The notes under the pieces: model-generated
The model's database searches: none
Told to the model about the DNA's origin: nothing
What the model saw: the letters and a program-made list of their open reading frames with translations, nothing else
Origin: Cellulophaga baltica
GTDB lineage: Bacteria > Bacteroidota > Bacteroidia > Flavobacteriales > Flavobacteriaceae
NCBI RefSeq assembly: GCF_018861125.1
Contig: NZ_JAHKQN010000013.1
Coordinates: 660,599 to 724,598, forward strand
DNA length: 64,000 nt
Direction: 5' to 3'
Translations under genes and position numbers: made by a program
Shown here: piece after piece, positions 14,501-24,600 of the stretch
Position numbering within the stretch: the first letter of the stretch is position 1
Layout of the letters: each line of letters opens with the position of its first letter

Positions 14501-16759
14501 TTATTTTATAACGGTAATAGTCCCCTGTTTTATTATATCTGACCCTTCATTTATTTTATAATAGAATATCATATTCTGTGATGGGAAAGACGTAGAAGAC
14601 TCTGGCCAATTGTTTTGATAATTATTAGTGTTTATTATTACTTGTCCGTTTTCATTATATATAGTAACAGTAATATCTTCTTGGTTTGAGTATGAATTTG
14701 GTATAACCCATAAGTCATTAATTCCATCTCCATTTACTGTTATAACGTTTGGTATTTTAAATGTGTCTTTATAACTAACCGTAATTTCTTTTATAACAGC
14801 ACAATCGTCAATATAAGCAGTTAAAAAGTACGTTCCTTCTTCTGTAAAAGTTGCTGATGTTGAAGCACTTATAATATTATTATCACTATCTCTCCATTGG
14901 TATGCAGTACCACCACTTGCTGTAATAGTCTTGGTACTACCTTCAATAATTACAACGTTTAGTGCATCATCTAAAGTAATTAAAGATTCATCTAATGCCT
15001 CTATTGTAACTTCATTTGATAGTATAGGGCAACCATCTTTAATTAAAACTAATTGGTATACTCCTGTTTCTGTTATAGATAATTCTGTAGTACTTATTCC
15101 TAAATCTGAACCATCTTTGTACCAAGTATATGTTTCGCTACTTAAGTCTGTTGTTGTGCTTATTGTAATAGCTTCAGAAGAATTACATGCAATTAAGCTT
15201 GAAGCCTCAATTTCAACCAATAAGTTGTTTTTTAATACTACATCTAAGCTATTTGAAATAGCGCTAAAGCTTTCAATTGATGCATCAAGAGTATAACTAC
15301 CATTCTCTGAATTATCAGCTAAACTGATGCTTGATCCTGTAGAACCACTGATATCAGTATTATCTTTTTTCCATTGGTATGTTAAATTGTCCATTAAATC
15401 AGTAGTTACATCTGTTTCTGATCCATCTTCTGCAATGGCATATATGTTTGATACACCTAATAAAACCGATGTGTTTATACAATCTTCATATGAATTTGTA
15501 TAATCAATTACTATTTCAAAAGATACTGGTGCAACTACGCTTGTTTTTTCTGAATTTTGACTTGTTGTACATGCACCTGTCTCTGTTAATTCAACATAAT
15601 ATTCACCTTCTTCACTTATTGCTAAAGAACTAGATGTTTCACCTGTTATTGCTATGTCATCTTTGTACCATTGGTATGTTGGTGATGTTGCTGTTGTTGT
15701 AACACTTAATATTTCTGTATTTCCTGGTAGAATTACCATTTCTAATTCATTAACAACAGTAACTGTGAATTCTCCTGTTTTGCTTATTGTTAAAGCTGGT
15801 GTCGTTTCTGTACATACGCCATCACCATCAACTTTTACTGTATAATCACCAGAAAAGTCTGCAGTATTGGTATCTATAGTATAAGCATAAGCTCCTTGTG
15901 TTCTTGCCTCAACTTCTACATCATCTTTATACCAAGTATAATACAAATCAGCTTCAGCAATAGTTGCCTCTAGTGGATCTGCTGTTTCACCTTCACAAAA
16001 AGTTGTAGTAGTTGGTTCATTTATTGTTACACCAAGTGCTGTTCCTGTTTCTACGGTAATCATATTTGAAAGTGTACCTGCTGATCCAGAACATGTTAAT
16101 CCATAATCTATTTCAGCAGTATAACTACCGGCTTCTGAAACTGTTATTGAATAACTAGTTTCAGATAATATTGTTGAACTTCTTCTCCATATATACTGGT
16201 AAGTGTCTGCATCTGGTACATTATCTACTTCTATTACTGCACTATTTCCATCACAAATTGATATGGTACCATCTCCTATTGTTCCACTACCATCTTCGGT
16301 AATGCTTATGGGATTTTTATAATCTATATAATACATTTCAAAAGCATCCGTTTCTGGGCTATATAACTCAGGGTTGGTACTTTTTACTCTTAATTTGTAG
16401 TTATCACCACGTGTAGTTATTGGAATGGCAAATTCTATATCAAAATCTGTAGTACTGTTTTTATCAGTAACTGTAGCTAAGGTAGTTGGTGAATTAAAAT
16501 TACCATCAGCATCAGATAATTCTAGTATAAATGAGTTGTCACTATCAACGCTTGGTGTTGGTGACCACGTAAAATTCACAAAATATTCATTAAATGTTGA
16601 TGATGCACAAATAGCTGTCCAAGGATCGCCACCGCTACCGAAGTTGGGGTTTGCTATTGGTTCTGGTTGGTTTAAAGTTTGACCAACCATACCTATACTT
16701 ATCATTATAAATGACAGTAATAGTAGTGTTTTTTTTGAAAATGTAGTAGGTTTTTTCAT
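14501..16759 (-). CDS. Ig-like repeat surface protein with T9SS type B C-terminal domain
   Basis: This 752-residue protein has a signal peptide (about 1-26, GMVGQ at the cleavage region). Its body is a string of Ig/PKD-like beta domains with YxWYKDxxx strands and paired Cys residues (for example TYQWYKDD and YTWYKDGSD). The last 85 or so residues begin IPNVITVNGDGINDLW and contain a VTIYNENGQVI strand, which marks the CHU_C / gliding motility-associated C-terminal domain. That domain is the type B signal for T9SS export. It is the first gene of an operon with the SprF-like gene 28 bp downstream, and type B cargo is known to need SprF-like partners. Its promoter matches that of the giant adhesin. 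A co-secreted partner or surface adhesin is likely, but no ligand can be read from the sequence. Confidence 0.85.
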   Translation of the reverse strand: MKKPTTFSKKTLLLLSFIMISIGMVGQTLNQPEPIANPNFGSGGDPWTAICASSTFNEYFVNFTWSPTPSVDSDNSFILELSDADGNFNSPTTLATVTDKNSTTDFDIEFAIPITTRGDNYKLRVKSTNPELYSPETDAFEMYYIDYKNPISITEDGSGTIGDGTISICDGNSAVIEVDNVPDADTYQYIWRRSSTILSETSYSITVSEAGSYTAEIDYGLTCSGSAGTLSNMITVETGTALGVTINEPTTTTFCEGETADPLEATIAEADLYYTWYKDDVEVEARTQGAYAYTIDTNTADFSGDYTVKVDGDGVCTETTPALTISKTGEFTVTVVNELEMVILPGNTEILSVTTTATSPTYQWYKDDIAITGETSSSLAISEEGEYYVELTETGACTTSQNSEKTSVVAPVSFEIVIDYTNSYEDCINTSVLLGVSNIYAIAEDGSETDVTTDLMDNLTYQWKKDNTDISGSTGSSISLADNSENGSYTLDASIESFSAISNSLDVVLKNNLLVEIEASSLIACNSSEAITISTTTDLSSETYTWYKDGSDLGISTTELSITETGVYQLVLIKDGCPILSNEVTIEALDESLITLDDALNVVIIEGSTKTITASGGTAYQWRDSDNNIISASTSATFTEEGTYFLTAYIDDCAVIKEITVSYKDTFKIPNVITVNGDGINDLWVIPNSYSNQEDITVTIYNENGQVIINTNNYQNNWPESSTSFPSQNMIFYYKINEGSDIIKQGTITVIK

Positions 16760-16883
16760 TTTGCTTAAGCTTTAGTTTTCATTGGGTTCTTACTAGTATT
16801 AAATACTTAATTACACGTTGTTGCATTTCATCGATTAAAAAACGCATAATGTCCATATCTATCAGAACTACAGTTCTTAATAT

Positions 16884-16951
16884 CAAATATGAAACTTATT
16901 TTAGCCTTTATGCATTTAATGTTGTAGGTCATATTAAATATGTTGTGAAAG
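16884..16951 (-). promoter_or_regulatory. Operon promoter with paired ACAACAT sites (twin of adhesin promoter)
   Basis: On the minus strand CTTTCACAACAT (16951-16940), a 14-bp gap, ACAACATTAAAT (16925-16914), a 21-bp gap and TCATATTTG (16892-16884) repeat the layout found before the giant adhesin at 11864-11931. The spacers differ in sequence but not in length. No TTTG sits at -33. The leader to the ATG at 16759 is about 118 nt and starts near the small palindrome AGAACTACAGTTCT (16864-16877). Confidence 0.72.
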
Positions 16952-17005
16952 CCAATTTTTCTAATGTGAATATTTTTTTGACTAGTGCTATAACTGCAAT
17001 TTTCC

Positions 17006-17013
17006 TACCTTTG
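17006..17013 (+). promoter_or_regulatory. glnS -7 box TACCTTTG
   Basis: A perfect TAnnTTTG box lies 18 bp before the glnS ATG, giving a very short leader. No TTTG occurs at the usual 19-bp spacing, so only the -7 element is supported. Confidence 0.55.
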
Positions 17014-17031
17014 TATCACAAATAAAAAGTA

Positions 17032-18714
17032 ATGAGTGAAGCAGAAAAGTCTCTAAATTTTATAGAGCATATAATAGAGGATGATTTGTCTTCTGGTTTT
17101 CCAAAAGATAAATTGAGATTTCGTTTTCCGCCAGAACCAAATGGGTATTTACATATTGGACATGCCAGCTCAATATGTTTAAATTTTGGACTTGGTTTAC
17201 GTTATAATTCTCCTGTTAATCTTCGTTTTGATGATACAAATCCTGCAAAAGAAGAACAAGAATATGTTGATGCTATTAAGCGTGATGTAGACTGGTTAGG
17301 TTTTTCTTGGGATTCAGAAGTTTATGCATCTGATTATTTTCAACAGTTATATGATTGGGCTGTAAAATTAATAAAAGATGGAAAAGCTTACGTTGATAGT
17401 CAATCTGCTGAGCAAATTGCTGAACAAAAAGGTACACCTACTGAAGATGGACAAAATAGCCCGTTTAGAGATAGATCTATTGAAGAAAACTTAACACTTT
17501 TTTCAGATATGAAAGAAGGTAAATTTAAAGAAGGTGAGCACGTTTTACGTGCTAAAATAGACATGACTTCTAGTAATATGTTAATGCGTGATCCTTTAAT
17601 GTATCGTATTTTACATAAAGCACATCATAGAACTAATACCGATTGGTGTATTTACCCAATGTATGATTGGACACACGGTGAGAGTGACTACTTGGAACAA
17701 GTTTCACACTCATTTTGTACACTTGAATTTGCTATGCATAGAGAACTTTATGATTGGTTTTTAGATCAAGTAGTTGTTAAGACCAAAGTAAGACCAAAAC
17801 AACGAGAATTTGCTCGTAGAAATTTTAGTCATACTGTTGTAAGTAAACGTAAATTATTACAACTTGTTGAAGAAGATGTTGTTACAGGTTGGGACGATCC
17901 TCGTATGCCAACCATTTCTGGTTTACGTAGAAAGGGTTATACAGCTACTGCAATTCGTAATTTTGCCAATACTATTGGTATTGCTAAACGTGAAAATGTA
18001 GTTGATGTATCTCTTTTAGAATTTTCTATCCGCGAAGATTTAAATAAAATTGCACCTCGTGTAATGGCTGTATTAAATCCTATAAAATTAGTCATTACTA
18101 ATTATCCTGATGGAGAAGAAGAATGGTTAGATGCAGAAAATAACCCTGGTGATGAAACTGCAGGATACCGTACGGTACCTTTTTCTAGAGAACTTTATAT
18201 TGAAAAAGAAGATTTTAGAGAACAAGCAAATAAAAAGTTTTTCAGACTTAAATTAGGTGGTGAAGTTCGTTTAAAAAACGGTTACATTGTTAAAGCTGAA
18301 TCTTGTACAAAAGATGAAGATGGTAATATTACAGAAATTCAATGTACTTATGACCCAAAAAGTAAAAGTGGTAGTGGTACCGAAGAAAGTTTGCGTAAAG
18401 TAAAAGGTACCTTACACTGGGTTTCTATAAAACATGCAATACCATCTGAAGTTCGTTTGTACGATCGTTTGTTTAATGACGAAACACCTGATCATCATAA
18501 AGACAAAGATTTTATGGAATTTGTTAATCCAGATTCTTTAAAGGTCATTACTGGTTTTGTTGAACCAAGTTTGAAAACTGCAAAAGTTGAAGATATTTTT
18601 CAATTTCAAAGAATTGGATATTTTAACATAGATAAAGATTCTTCTGCAGATAATTTAGTTTTTAATAAAACTGTTGGTTTAAGAGATACATGGGCAAAAT
18701 TACAGCAAAAATAG
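17032..18714 (+). CDS. glnS: Glutaminyl-tRNA synthetase
   Basis: This 560-residue class I synthetase charges tRNA-Gln with glutamine in the cytoplasm. The HIGH signature is at residues 41-44 within PPEPNGYLHIGHA, the form typical of GlnRS. The VVSKRKL segment near 269-275 is the KMSKS-equivalent loop. The length and the C-terminal anticodon-binding beta-barrel region (from about 340) fit the family. The PEPNGYL and VVSKRKL forms separate it from gltX, which is present at 19972-21474. Having GlnRS means Gln-tRNA can be made directly and not only by the amidotransferase route. The gene is monocistronic, with its own -7 box and a palindromic terminator 6 bp downstream. Confidence 0.97.
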   Translation: MSEAEKSLNFIEHIIEDDLSSGFPKDKLRFRFPPEPNGYLHIGHASSICLNFGLGLRYNSPVNLRFDDTNPAKEEQEYVDAIKRDVDWLGFSWDSEVYASDYFQQLYDWAVKLIKDGKAYVDSQSAEQIAEQKGTPTEDGQNSPFRDRSIEENLTLFSDMKEGKFKEGEHVLRAKIDMTSSNMLMRDPLMYRILHKAHHRTNTDWCIYPMYDWTHGESDYLEQVSHSFCTLEFAMHRELYDWFLDQVVVKTKVRPKQREFARRNFSHTVVSKRKLLQLVEEDVVTGWDDPRMPTISGLRRKGYTATAIRNFANTIGIAKRENVVDVSLLEFSIREDLNKIAPRVMAVLNPIKLVITNYPDGEEEWLDAENNPGDETAGYRTVPFSRELYIEKEDFREQANKKFFRLKLGGEVRLKNGYIVKAESCTKDEDGNITEIQCTYDPKSKSGSGTEESLRKVKGTLHWVSIKHAIPSEVRLYDRLFNDETPDHHKDKDFMEFVNPDSLKVITGFVEPSLKTAKVEDIFQFQRIGYFNIDKDSSADNLVFNKTVGLRDTWAKLQQK

Positions 18715-18720
18715 CATTAT

Positions 18721-18758
18721 AAAATAAATTGATTAATTTAAATTAATCAATTTATTTT
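18721..18758 (+). terminator. Perfect 38-bp palindrome, probable glnS terminator
   Basis: The 38 bases form an exact palindrome with no spacer (arms 18721-18739 and 18740-18758), starting 6 bp after the glnS stop. It is almost all A/T, and its T-rich 3' arm would serve as the U tract. Confidence 0.65.
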
Positions 18759-18915
18759 AGCTATTAAAAACGACTTTTTTTAAGTATTATTTGACATAGA
18801 AATAATTTTACTTAATATGATTGTAATGCTAAATGGTTAAAAGTTTACTAGAAGGCCTTATTTTAAGTTTTTAACCTAATCTATATATTTTTATAAATAA
18901 ATATTATTGAAATTT

Positions 18916-18962
18916 AAAAGCCAATCAATAAATCTAATTGAATTTATTGATTGGCTTTTTTT
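18916..18962 (-). terminator. Terminator after the SPFH gene
   Basis: An 18-bp stem (18916-18933 with 18942-18959) has an 8-nt loop and A/T runs on both sides. It lies 12 bp beyond the stop of the minus-strand SPFH gene and may also catch transcripts from the left. Confidence 0.85.
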
Positions 18963-18974
18963 GTTTAAAATTTA

Positions 18975-19904
18975 CTATTCTTTATCTATCTGTTTAGGTT
19001 TTTGTTTTTTCATACTTTCACCTATCATGTTACTAGCTGTAAATGAAGCAACCATATTATTTAACATATCACTACCTGTTTGTGGTGAGTTTGGTAGTAA
19101 AATTAAATTACTGTTTGTCTCTTCACCAATAGATTGTAAAGTATCATAATGTTGAGTAACTACTATTAGAGCAGATGCTTCTTGAGAATTTATTCCAACT
19201 TTATTTAATACTTCTACAGATTCTTCTAAACCTCTAGCAATTTCTCTACGTTGATCAGCAATACCTTGACCTTGTAATCTTTTTGATTCTGCTTCTGCTT
19301 TTGCTTTTTCAACAATTAAAATACGTGCAGCATCACCTTCAAATTGTGCTGCAATTTTCTCTCTTTCTGAAGCATTAATGCGATTCATAGCTTCTTTTAC
19401 CTGTGCATCAGGATCAATATCAGTAACTAAGGTTTTGATAATATCATATCCGTAATCAAGCATTGCATCTTGTAATTCCCCTTTTACAGCAATGGCAATA
19501 TCGTCCTTTTTAACAAATACATCATCCAATTTCATTTTAGGAACTTCAGCACGAACAACATCAAATACATATGAAGTAATTTGATCATGTGGATATTCTA
19601 ATTTGTAAAAAGCCTCATATACTTTACTTTTAATTACTACGTATTGTACTGATACTTTAAGTTTTACAAATACATCATCTAACGTTTTTGTTTCTATTAT
19701 TACATCTAATTGTTGAATTTTAAGTCCTACACGTGATACAATTCTATCTACAATCGGAATTTTCATTTGTAAGCCCGATGTTCTAACGCTATTAAATTTT
19801 CCAAATCTTTCTATTATTGCAGCAGTTTGCTGTTTTACAGTAAAAAAAGAAGAAAATAAAATTACTAATCCGAAAAAAATAAGTGGTATTAATAAGTATC
19901 CCAT
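18975..19904 (-). CDS. SPFH domain / stomatin-like (slipin) membrane protein
   Basis: This 309-residue protein has one N-terminal membrane segment (about 2-20) and then a band 7/SPFH domain. The features are QQTAAIIERFGKF, the VKLKVSVQYVV strand and VFDVVRAEVPKMKLDDVF. A charged, coiled-coil flotillin-type region follows (about 180-240, with EREKIAAQFEGDAAR and AKAEAESKRLQGQG). The protein oligomerises at membranes in known stomatin and slipin relatives and often organises proteases or microdomains. No nfeD-type partner gene lies next to it. It is on the same strand as gltX 67 bp upstream, so it may be read in that transcript. The function beyond membrane scaffolding is not determined here. 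Confidence 0.9.
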   Translation of the reverse strand: MGYLLIPLIFFGLVILFSSFFTVKQQTAAIIERFGKFNSVRTSGLQMKIPIVDRIVSRVGLKIQQLDVIIETKTLDDVFVKLKVSVQYVVIKSKVYEAFYKLEYPHDQITSYVFDVVRAEVPKMKLDDVFVKKDDIAIAVKGELQDAMLDYGYDIIKTLVTDIDPDAQVKEAMNRINASEREKIAAQFEGDAARILIVEKAKAEAESKRLQGQGIADQRREIARGLEESVEVLNKVGINSQEASALIVVTQHYDTLQSIGEETNSNLILLPNSPQTGSDMLNNMVASFTASNMIGESMKKQKPKQIDKE

Positions 19905-19971
19905 AGTTTTAAATTTATTGGTTTATAATTATATGTATTAAAATACTTATAATTGTTACAGTTATCTCTTT

Positions 19972-21474
19972 TTATTTTAAATAATCGATAGCTTTTTCTA
20001 TTCTTTTAATAGTTTCTTCTTTCCCAATTACTTCTAATATATCAAAAATATGTGGTCCTTTCATAGCACCAACTATTACTAAACGTAAAGGTGGCATTAC
20101 TCTACCAAACGATAATTCTTGTTCTCCAATCCATTGTTTTACAATCTTTTCTGTATTTTCAGTACTAAAATCATCAATCGTTTTAATTACTTCTATTAAT
20201 GAAGTCATTATATCACAAGTACCATCTTTCCATTGTTTTTTTGAAGCTTTTTCTTCATAAGAAGTTGGAGTAACAAAAAAGTAGTCTGATAACTCATAAA
20301 AGTCTGATGGAAATACGGCTCTTTCTTTTATTAGACCAATTACCTTTTCTATTAAAGCTTCATTTTCAACTCTAATATTATTTGATTTTAGTATGTCCTT
20401 ATATATAGGTACTAATTCATAATTCGTTTTTTCTTGTAAATAATGTTGATTGTACCACTTTGTTTTGTCAGGATCAAAACGAGCTCCAGATTTATTTACT
20501 CTTTCTAAAGAAAATAGTTCAGTAAGATCTTTTAAAGAGAATATTTCTTGCTCTGTACCAGGGTTCCAACCTAATAAAGCTAAAAAGTTGATTACTGCTT
20601 CAGGAAAATATCCTTCTTCTCTGTAACCTTTAGATTCCTTCCATGATAAAGGAAAAACAGGAAATCCTAATTTATCTCCATCTCTTTTACTTAATTTCCC
20701 TTTTCCTACGGGCTTCATTATCAATGGTAAGTGAGCAAATTCAGGTACTTCCCATTCAAATGCTTTGTATAATTGATAGTGTAATGCTAATGATGGTAAC
20801 CATTCTTCACCTCTAATTACATGCGAAATACCCATCAAATGATCGTCAACAATATTCGCTAAATGATAGGTAGGCATACCGTCACTTTTAAATAAAACTT
20901 TATCATCTAAAATATTAGAGTCTATTGTCATATTCCCTCGAATAATATCTACTAATTCTATTTTTTCATCTTGAGGTGTTAAAAAACGTATCACATAATC
21001 ATCTCCTTTTTCGATTTTAGCCTTTACATCTTCAGGCATCATTGATAAAGAGTTATCTAACTTTAATCTATTGTGCCAGTTATAGATGAATGTTTTACTT
21101 TCCTTTTCGTGATCTTTTCTGTGCGTATCTAGTGATTCAGAACTATCAAATGCATAATAAGCTTTACCTTCTTCTATTAGCTTAAGAGCATACTTTTTAT
21201 ACATTGGCTTTCTCTCACTTTGCCTGTATGGTCCACAATCTGCTTCTTTTCCTGGTCCCTCATCAAAAGGAATATTACACCAATTTAAAGCATCAATTAT
21301 ATATTTTTCAGCTCCTTCTACATATCTATTTTGATCTGTATCTTCAATACGTAAAATAAATTCTCCACCATTTTTTTTGGCGAATAAGTAATTAAAAAGT
21401 GCTGTTCTTACACCGCCTATATGTAGCGGTCCCGTTGGGCTAGGTGCAAACCTAACACGGACTTTTTTGCTCAT
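19972..21474 (-). CDS. gltX: Glutamyl-tRNA synthetase
   Basis: This 500-residue cytoplasmic class I synthetase attaches glutamate to tRNA-Glu. The start VRVRFAPSPTGPLHIGG carries the HIGH motif as HIGG. The KLSKRDG loop (near 260) is the KMSKS signature. The SGARFDPDK segment and the C-terminal helical anticodon domain are those of bacterial discriminating or non-discriminating GluRS. Presence of glnS upstream suggests it can be discriminating, though sequence alone does not prove it. A perfect TATATTTG -7 box lies 16 bp before the ATG. Confidence 0.97.
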   Translation of the reverse strand: MSKKVRVRFAPSPTGPLHIGGVRTALFNYLFAKKNGGEFILRIEDTDQNRYVEGAEKYIIDALNWCNIPFDEGPGKEADCGPYRQSERKPMYKKYALKLIEEGKAYYAFDSSESLDTHRKDHEKESKTFIYNWHNRLKLDNSLSMMPEDVKAKIEKGDDYVIRFLTPQDEKIELVDIIRGNMTIDSNILDDKVLFKSDGMPTYHLANIVDDHLMGISHVIRGEEWLPSLALHYQLYKAFEWEVPEFAHLPLIMKPVGKGKLSKRDGDKLGFPVFPLSWKESKGYREEGYFPEAVINFLALLGWNPGTEQEIFSLKDLTELFSLERVNKSGARFDPDKTKWYNQHYLQEKTNYELVPIYKDILKSNNIRVENEALIEKVIGLIKERAVFPSDFYELSDYFFVTPTSYEEKASKKQWKDGTCDIMTSLIEVIKTIDDFSTENTEKIVKQWIGEQELSFGRVMPPLRLVIVGAMKGPHIFDILEVIGKEETIKRIEKAIDYLK

Positions 21475-21490
21475 AACTAATAATTTGTGA

Positions 21491-21498
21491 CAAATATA
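21491..21498 (-). promoter_or_regulatory. gltX -7 box TATATTTG
   Basis: On the minus strand this is a perfect TAnnTTTG match, 16 bp before the gltX ATG. At the -33 position TTAG is found, three of four matches to TTTG at 19-bp spacing. Confidence 0.6.
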
Positions 21499-21622
21499 AT
21501 AAAAGCAATATGCCTAACTAATTTATAATTGTTTTCTATTTACAAATATTTTAACCTTAAATTACTAACAATCAATTAACTACATTTAACATTGTAATGT
21601 TCTTTTATACCAATCTATTTTA

Positions 21623-21630
21623 TAATTTTG
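21623..21630 (+). promoter_or_regulatory. DUF4175 operon -7 box TAATTTTG
   Basis: A perfect TAnnTTTG match 67 bp before the TTG start of the DUF4175 gene; it would drive the DUF4175-ybeY-mnmG operon. No good -33 box is visible. Confidence 0.5.
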
Positions 21631-21697
21631 CAAGTTGGCAATTTATGCACAATTCATTGGTTTTATTTGTTAATAAGTTGTTTTTTAATCCAATTAT

Positions 21698-24600
21698 TTG
21701 AGTCAATTAGATATTATAAAAAGTAATTTAAACAAATTTGTATATAAGTTTTATACAAATAAGCTTTTAAAAGGAGTACTTCTTTTTTTAGGCCTAGGAT
21801 TGTTATGTTTTATTATTTTTTTAAGTTTTGAATATTTCCTATGGTTAAATACAACATCAAGGTTTGTTTTATTTTTAACAATTCTAGTTGTTGAATTATT
21901 TTTATTGGTATTTTTTATAATTAGACCATTAATTTATTTATTAAAATTTAAAAACGGAATTAATAATAAGGATGCATCTTTACTAATTGGGAAACACTTC
22001 CCTGATATTTCTGACAAATTATTAAATTTACTTGAATTATCAGACACTAATGTTTTATCTAATGAATTACTAATTGCTAGTATTGAACAACGTAGCAATT
22101 CTTTATCCGTTTTTAATTTTAGTAATGCTATTAATTTTAAAGGCAATCTTAAATATTTAAAGTATATTTTTATTCCTTTAACTATTGTTCTACTAATTTG
22201 GTTATCAGGTAGTTTATCTTCTTTTTTTAATAGTTATAATCGTGTTATAAATTACGATTTAGCTTTTGAGAAACCTGCACCTTTTAATTTTAATTTATTA
22301 GATAATCAACTTAAGGCTATTAAAAATGACGACTATACTATAAGCGTTGGTATAAATGGTAAAATACTTCCTGATGAAGTTTCTGTTATGATTAATGGAG
22401 AAAACTTTTTGATGACTAAGAACAATGAGATCTTTGAATACACTATCAAATCTGTTCAAGAAGATATATTATTTAATTTTATTGCTAATGATTATACATC
22501 AAATAGTTATAAATTAAATGTTCTAAAAACTCCTTTTATAACTACGTTTTATCTTGAATTAAATTATCCAGATTATACAAATAAAAAAACTGAATTAATT
22601 TCTGGAACAGGTAATGCAACGCTTTTAGAGGGAACTAAAGTTAGCTTGAAATTAAATACATTATATACCGATGTTGTTTTTTTAGAAACCAAAGATTCTA
22701 TTTATTCTTTTAATAAGGATAATGATAGTTTTTTAATGAGTACGTATATCTTTAATAACATTGATTATTCTATTACCACATCTAATAAAGATGTTAAAAA
22801 TTTTGAAAGTTTAGATTATAATTTTACCGTTATAAAAGATGAATTTCCCCAAATTGAAGTTGAAGAAGTTATTGATTCATTAACTACTAATCAATTTTAT
22901 TATAATGGTATTGTTTCAGATGATTACGCTGTAACTAACTTAAAATTAATATGTTATGAGTCTGATAATATTGAAAATAGGCAAGAAATATCTCTTTTAA
23001 ATTCAACTAATACTATAGAAAAATTTTATTATACTTTCCCTTCAGGATTAAATATAGATTCAAATAAAAACTATAATTACTATTTTGTTGTTACTGATAA
23101 TGACGCTTTACATAAAGGTAAAACAAGTAAAAGTAAAATGTTTAATTCTTTTATCCTTAACGATAATCAAATCCGTAATAAAAATTTAGAACAACAGAAT
23201 AATATTTTATCAGAGTTAGATAAATCTGTTGAAAATCTAAAAGAACAATCTAAATCTTTAAAAAAACTTACCGATCAACATAAAGAAAAAAAATCTTTAA
23301 GTTTTAATGATAAGAATAAAGTAAATAGTTTTTTGAACAAACAAAAAATACAAGAAGCTCAGATGCAAGAATTTTCTAAACTTTTAAAAGAAAATTTGAA
23401 GAAGGGTAGTGCTGATGCTAAATTAAATAAATTATTACAAGAGCGTTTAGAACGACAAGAACTTAAAGCTGAGAAGAATAAGAAGTTTTTAGAAGAATTA
23501 AAAAAAATTGCTGATAAACTCACAAAAGAAGAATTAACTAAAAAGCTGGATGAAATAGCTAGAAAACAAAAAGGTAGTGAACGTAATTTAGAACAATTAT
23601 TAGAATTGACTAAACGATATTACATCAAAGAAGCTTTATCTCAACTTGCAAAAGACCTTAAAGATTTAGCAAAAGAACAAAATCAACTCTCTGATAATGA
23701 GATGATTAATAAATTTTCTGAATCTAAACAAGATAGTTTAAATAAACAATTTAATAAGCTATCAGAAAAATTCAATGAATTATTAAAGGACAATGGAGGA
23801 TTAAATAAACCATTAAAGATTCATAATAATACTGATGAGTATAAAAAAATTAAGAAAGAACAAGCAGAAGCTAAATCGAATTTAAGTAAAGATATTAATG
23901 CTTCAAAAGCTAAAAAATCTAACACTACTAAAAATATACAAAATTCTATATCAAAGAAAATTGATGAATTAAGTAAACAATTAGAGAGTTCATCTTCCGA
24001 CAGTAGCTCTTCAACAGTAACCGAAAATGCTAATGTTCTTAGACAAATATTAGATAATTTAATTGATTTTACTTTTAAACAAGAACAGTTGATTAATAGT
24101 TTAGATATTAATGAGGGGACTTTTGATAATCAATCTTTTACTATTAAAAAACAACAAAATTTAAAAGCCCTTTTTGAACATATTGATGACAGTTTATTTG
24201 CGTTATCATTACGAGTTCCTGAAATATCAGAAAAAATAAATAAAGAAGTTGTTGAAATATATTATAATGTTGATAAGACTATTGATAATTTAACAGAATC
24301 AAGAATATACCAAAGTGTTTCTTATCAAAAATACACACTAAATTCTGGTAATTCTTTATCTGCTTTATTGGCTGACATTCTTGATAATATGAATGAGAGT
24401 ACAAAAATAGGTCAAGGATCTGGTCAAAATGGTGATTTTCAATTACCAGATATAATTAAATCTCAGCGTGGAATATCTGATAAAATGAAAAATTCTGGTC
24501 AAGGTAAACCTAAATCATCATCTGAATCTGGTAAAAATGGAAATTCTGGTGAATCAGGTAATGATGGAAAAAAAGGTAATAAAGATATAAATTCAAATTC

